A stretch of DNA of 6,868 nt from CAJBLF01 sp964424505 (GTDB lineage Bacteria; Patescibacteriota; Gracilibacteria; Absconditabacterales; Absconditicoccaceae): the NCBI GenBank assembly GCA_964424505.1, contig CAYRIQ010000039.1, positions 1 through 6,868 of the forward strand. Direction: 5' to 3'. Position 1 is the stretch's first letter, and every line of letters starts with the position of its first letter. Position numbers and translations under genes: made by a program. Under the pieces are notes generated by a model that saw only the letters and a list, made by a program, of their open reading frames with translations, was not told where the DNA came from and searched no databases. This document shows positions 5,949-6,868 of the stretch, one piece after another.

Positions 5949-6780
5949 AAATATCATAAAAGAAAAAATTGGAGCAGAAATAGATTATTTTTCTGATTAT
6001 CTCGGCAAGATTAATGTTTTATGATTTAATAAAATAAAACTAGAAAAAGATTTTTATCTGACGATAATCCTCAATTGGATAGCAGACAATTTGCCTGACT
6101 TGATTTTCAAGTGATGAACCTGTCTCAATAAAGTGCATTTCTGATATTATAGACTCAGTGAAGATCTCGATTTTGTAGTTTTGACAGATGGTGGTGACTA
6201 TGTCAGAGAAAAAACGCTCAAAACATATAAGAAGAAGCTGTCTGAATTTATCGAGACTTTATGATGTCAGATACAAGAATGAAGAACAAGGTTCAACAGC
6301 AATATCCAAGGCATGTATAGATTTACCTATCAGTCACTTATTGATACATCAACACAAGAGATTAAAATAGATATTCATCTGCAAAAAAGCTTGATGCATC
6401 CACCACAAAAATTACCTATCAAACATATCTTTACTGATACCATCACGGGTGATTTCATATTTGAATCCAAATATATCCATTGTATGCATCTCGATGAAGC
6501 TATGGCAGAAAAGATGAGAGCCTGATTGACTCGCAAAGATCCTGCAATCAGAGATTTTTTTGATGTGCGACATGCCAAAAATCAGTGATATGGTTTTCAC
6601 AAGATCAAAAAGTTGATTCACAAAAAAGTTGAGGAGGTAGGGAAAATATACACATTAGAAAAAAATTATGATAAACTCAAAAAACAAATAGATACAGATT
6701 TGCGTCCTGTACTGGGAAGCAATATATGAGACTTCGATTTTGATCAGATATATAATTTTGTTTTATCCTTCAAAAATTAA
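5944..6780 (+). CDS. abiEii: AbiEii-type nucleotidyltransferase toxin
   Basis: A 278-residue protein in which nine TGA codons are read as Gly. It shows the DNA polymerase-beta-like nucleotidyltransferase signature of AbiEii: KLEKDFYLT (32-40), FKGGTCLNK (55-63, both Gly are TGA), RLSEDLDF (70-77) with acidic residues Asp74 and Asp76, IKIDIH (140-145) with a likely third acid Asp143, and the RDFFDVxHAKNQGYGF region (203-218, x is CGA and typically aromatic). AbiEii toxins transfer nucleotides to cellular targets, and a tRNA-modifying homologue is known; this causes growth arrest on phage infection. No ATG, GTG or TTG occurs in frame before the catalytic motifs: the frame opens at 5941 after TAA, and the best start is ATT 5944, giving MKNIIKEKIGAEIDYF and overlapping the AbiEi TAA. 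ATC or ATA at 5953-5958 are alternatives. Confidence 0.93.
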
Positions 6781-6783
6781 AAC

Positions 6784-6868
6784 ATGAACTCACACATCAA
6801 TAGAATCACCGATATTCTCCGTAGAGATGATGGTATCTCAGGAGCTATGCAGTACACAGAGCAAATCT
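6784..6868 (+). CDS. hsdM: Type I restriction-modification methyltransferase subunit (HsdM), 5' part
   Basis: The first 28 residues, MNSHINRITDILRRDDGIS followed by GAMQYTEQI, match the N-terminal helical domain of HsdM-type N6-adenine methyltransferases, where ILRRDDGISGAMxYTEQIS is common. HsdM, with the specificity subunit HsdS, methylates and protects host DNA and joins HsdR for restriction. The ATG is three bases after the AbiEii stop, so the two are probably co-transcribed. The catalytic domain lies beyond the window, so the call rests on a short but characteristic piece. Confidence 0.75.
   Translation, partial: MNSHINRITDILRRDDGISGAMQYTEQI

Noticed and set aside
400..6780. Reading the region as a string of pseudogenes broken by TGA stops
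   Set aside because: The breaks are always TGA, never TAA or TAG, and fall on conserved glycines, so it is code change rather than decay.
1..6868. CRISPR array, tRNA or rRNA genes, complete insertion sequence
   Set aside because: No regularly spaced direct repeats, no tRNA cloverleaf or CCA end, no rRNA segment and no transposase were seen on either strand.

Overview
The window reads as a piece of a Candidate Phyla Radiation genome from the Absconditabacteria (SR1) / Gracilibacteria lineage. The DNA is AT-rich and almost every gene is interrupted by in-frame TGA in the standard code. Reading TGA as glycine (translation table 25) restores complete, recognisable proteins. I count 40 in-frame TGA codons, many at invariant glycines: both glycines of the AbiEii KGGT motif, the second Gly of the DHFR IIGGAS motif, and the flavodoxin SRTG and IIGTPVW motifs. 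Several of the ten in-frame CGA codons sit where the families carry Trp (DHFR LPW, YebC VWHN, the RDFFDxWH region of AbiEii). This suggests that CGA is also reassigned to Trp, as reported for Absconditabacterales. All coordinates below assume TGA is not a stop.

Layout. Positions 1-90 hold the possible tail of a plus-strand gene and a rho-independent terminator. Positions 111-281 are non-coding and dense in inverted repeats. Positions 400-2930 are a minus-strand cluster, in transcription order: a free-standing IleRS C-terminal domain, recX, a hypothetical protein resembling zinc-dependent phospholipase C proteins, and yebC, with gaps of 25-50 bases. Diverging from it at 3065 are folA (dihydrofolate reductase) and a flavodoxin-like gene, overlapping by one base. 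The flavodoxin converges with a small hypothetical gene, and their stop codons overlap in a four-base TTAG. Further on is a minus-strand two-helix membrane protein (4477-5139) with its own promoter and terminator. It is the only complete gene in the window with no in-frame TGA.

Positions 5224-6868 are a defence locus on the plus strand: inverted repeats and a possible promoter, an AbiEi-type antitoxin, the AbiEii nucleotidyltransferase toxin (which appears to start at a non-canonical ATT overlapping the antitoxin stop), and three bases later the start of an HsdM-type type I restriction methyltransferase that runs off the edge. AbiEi probably represses the operon and counteracts AbiEii. Linkage to type I restriction-modification makes a combined phage-defence unit likely.

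The items most worth a second look are the double codon reassignment, the IleRS C-terminal domain with no catalytic part beside it, the ATT-started abortive-infection toxin, the TGA-free membrane protein next to the defence operon, and the structured intergenic element near the left edge.
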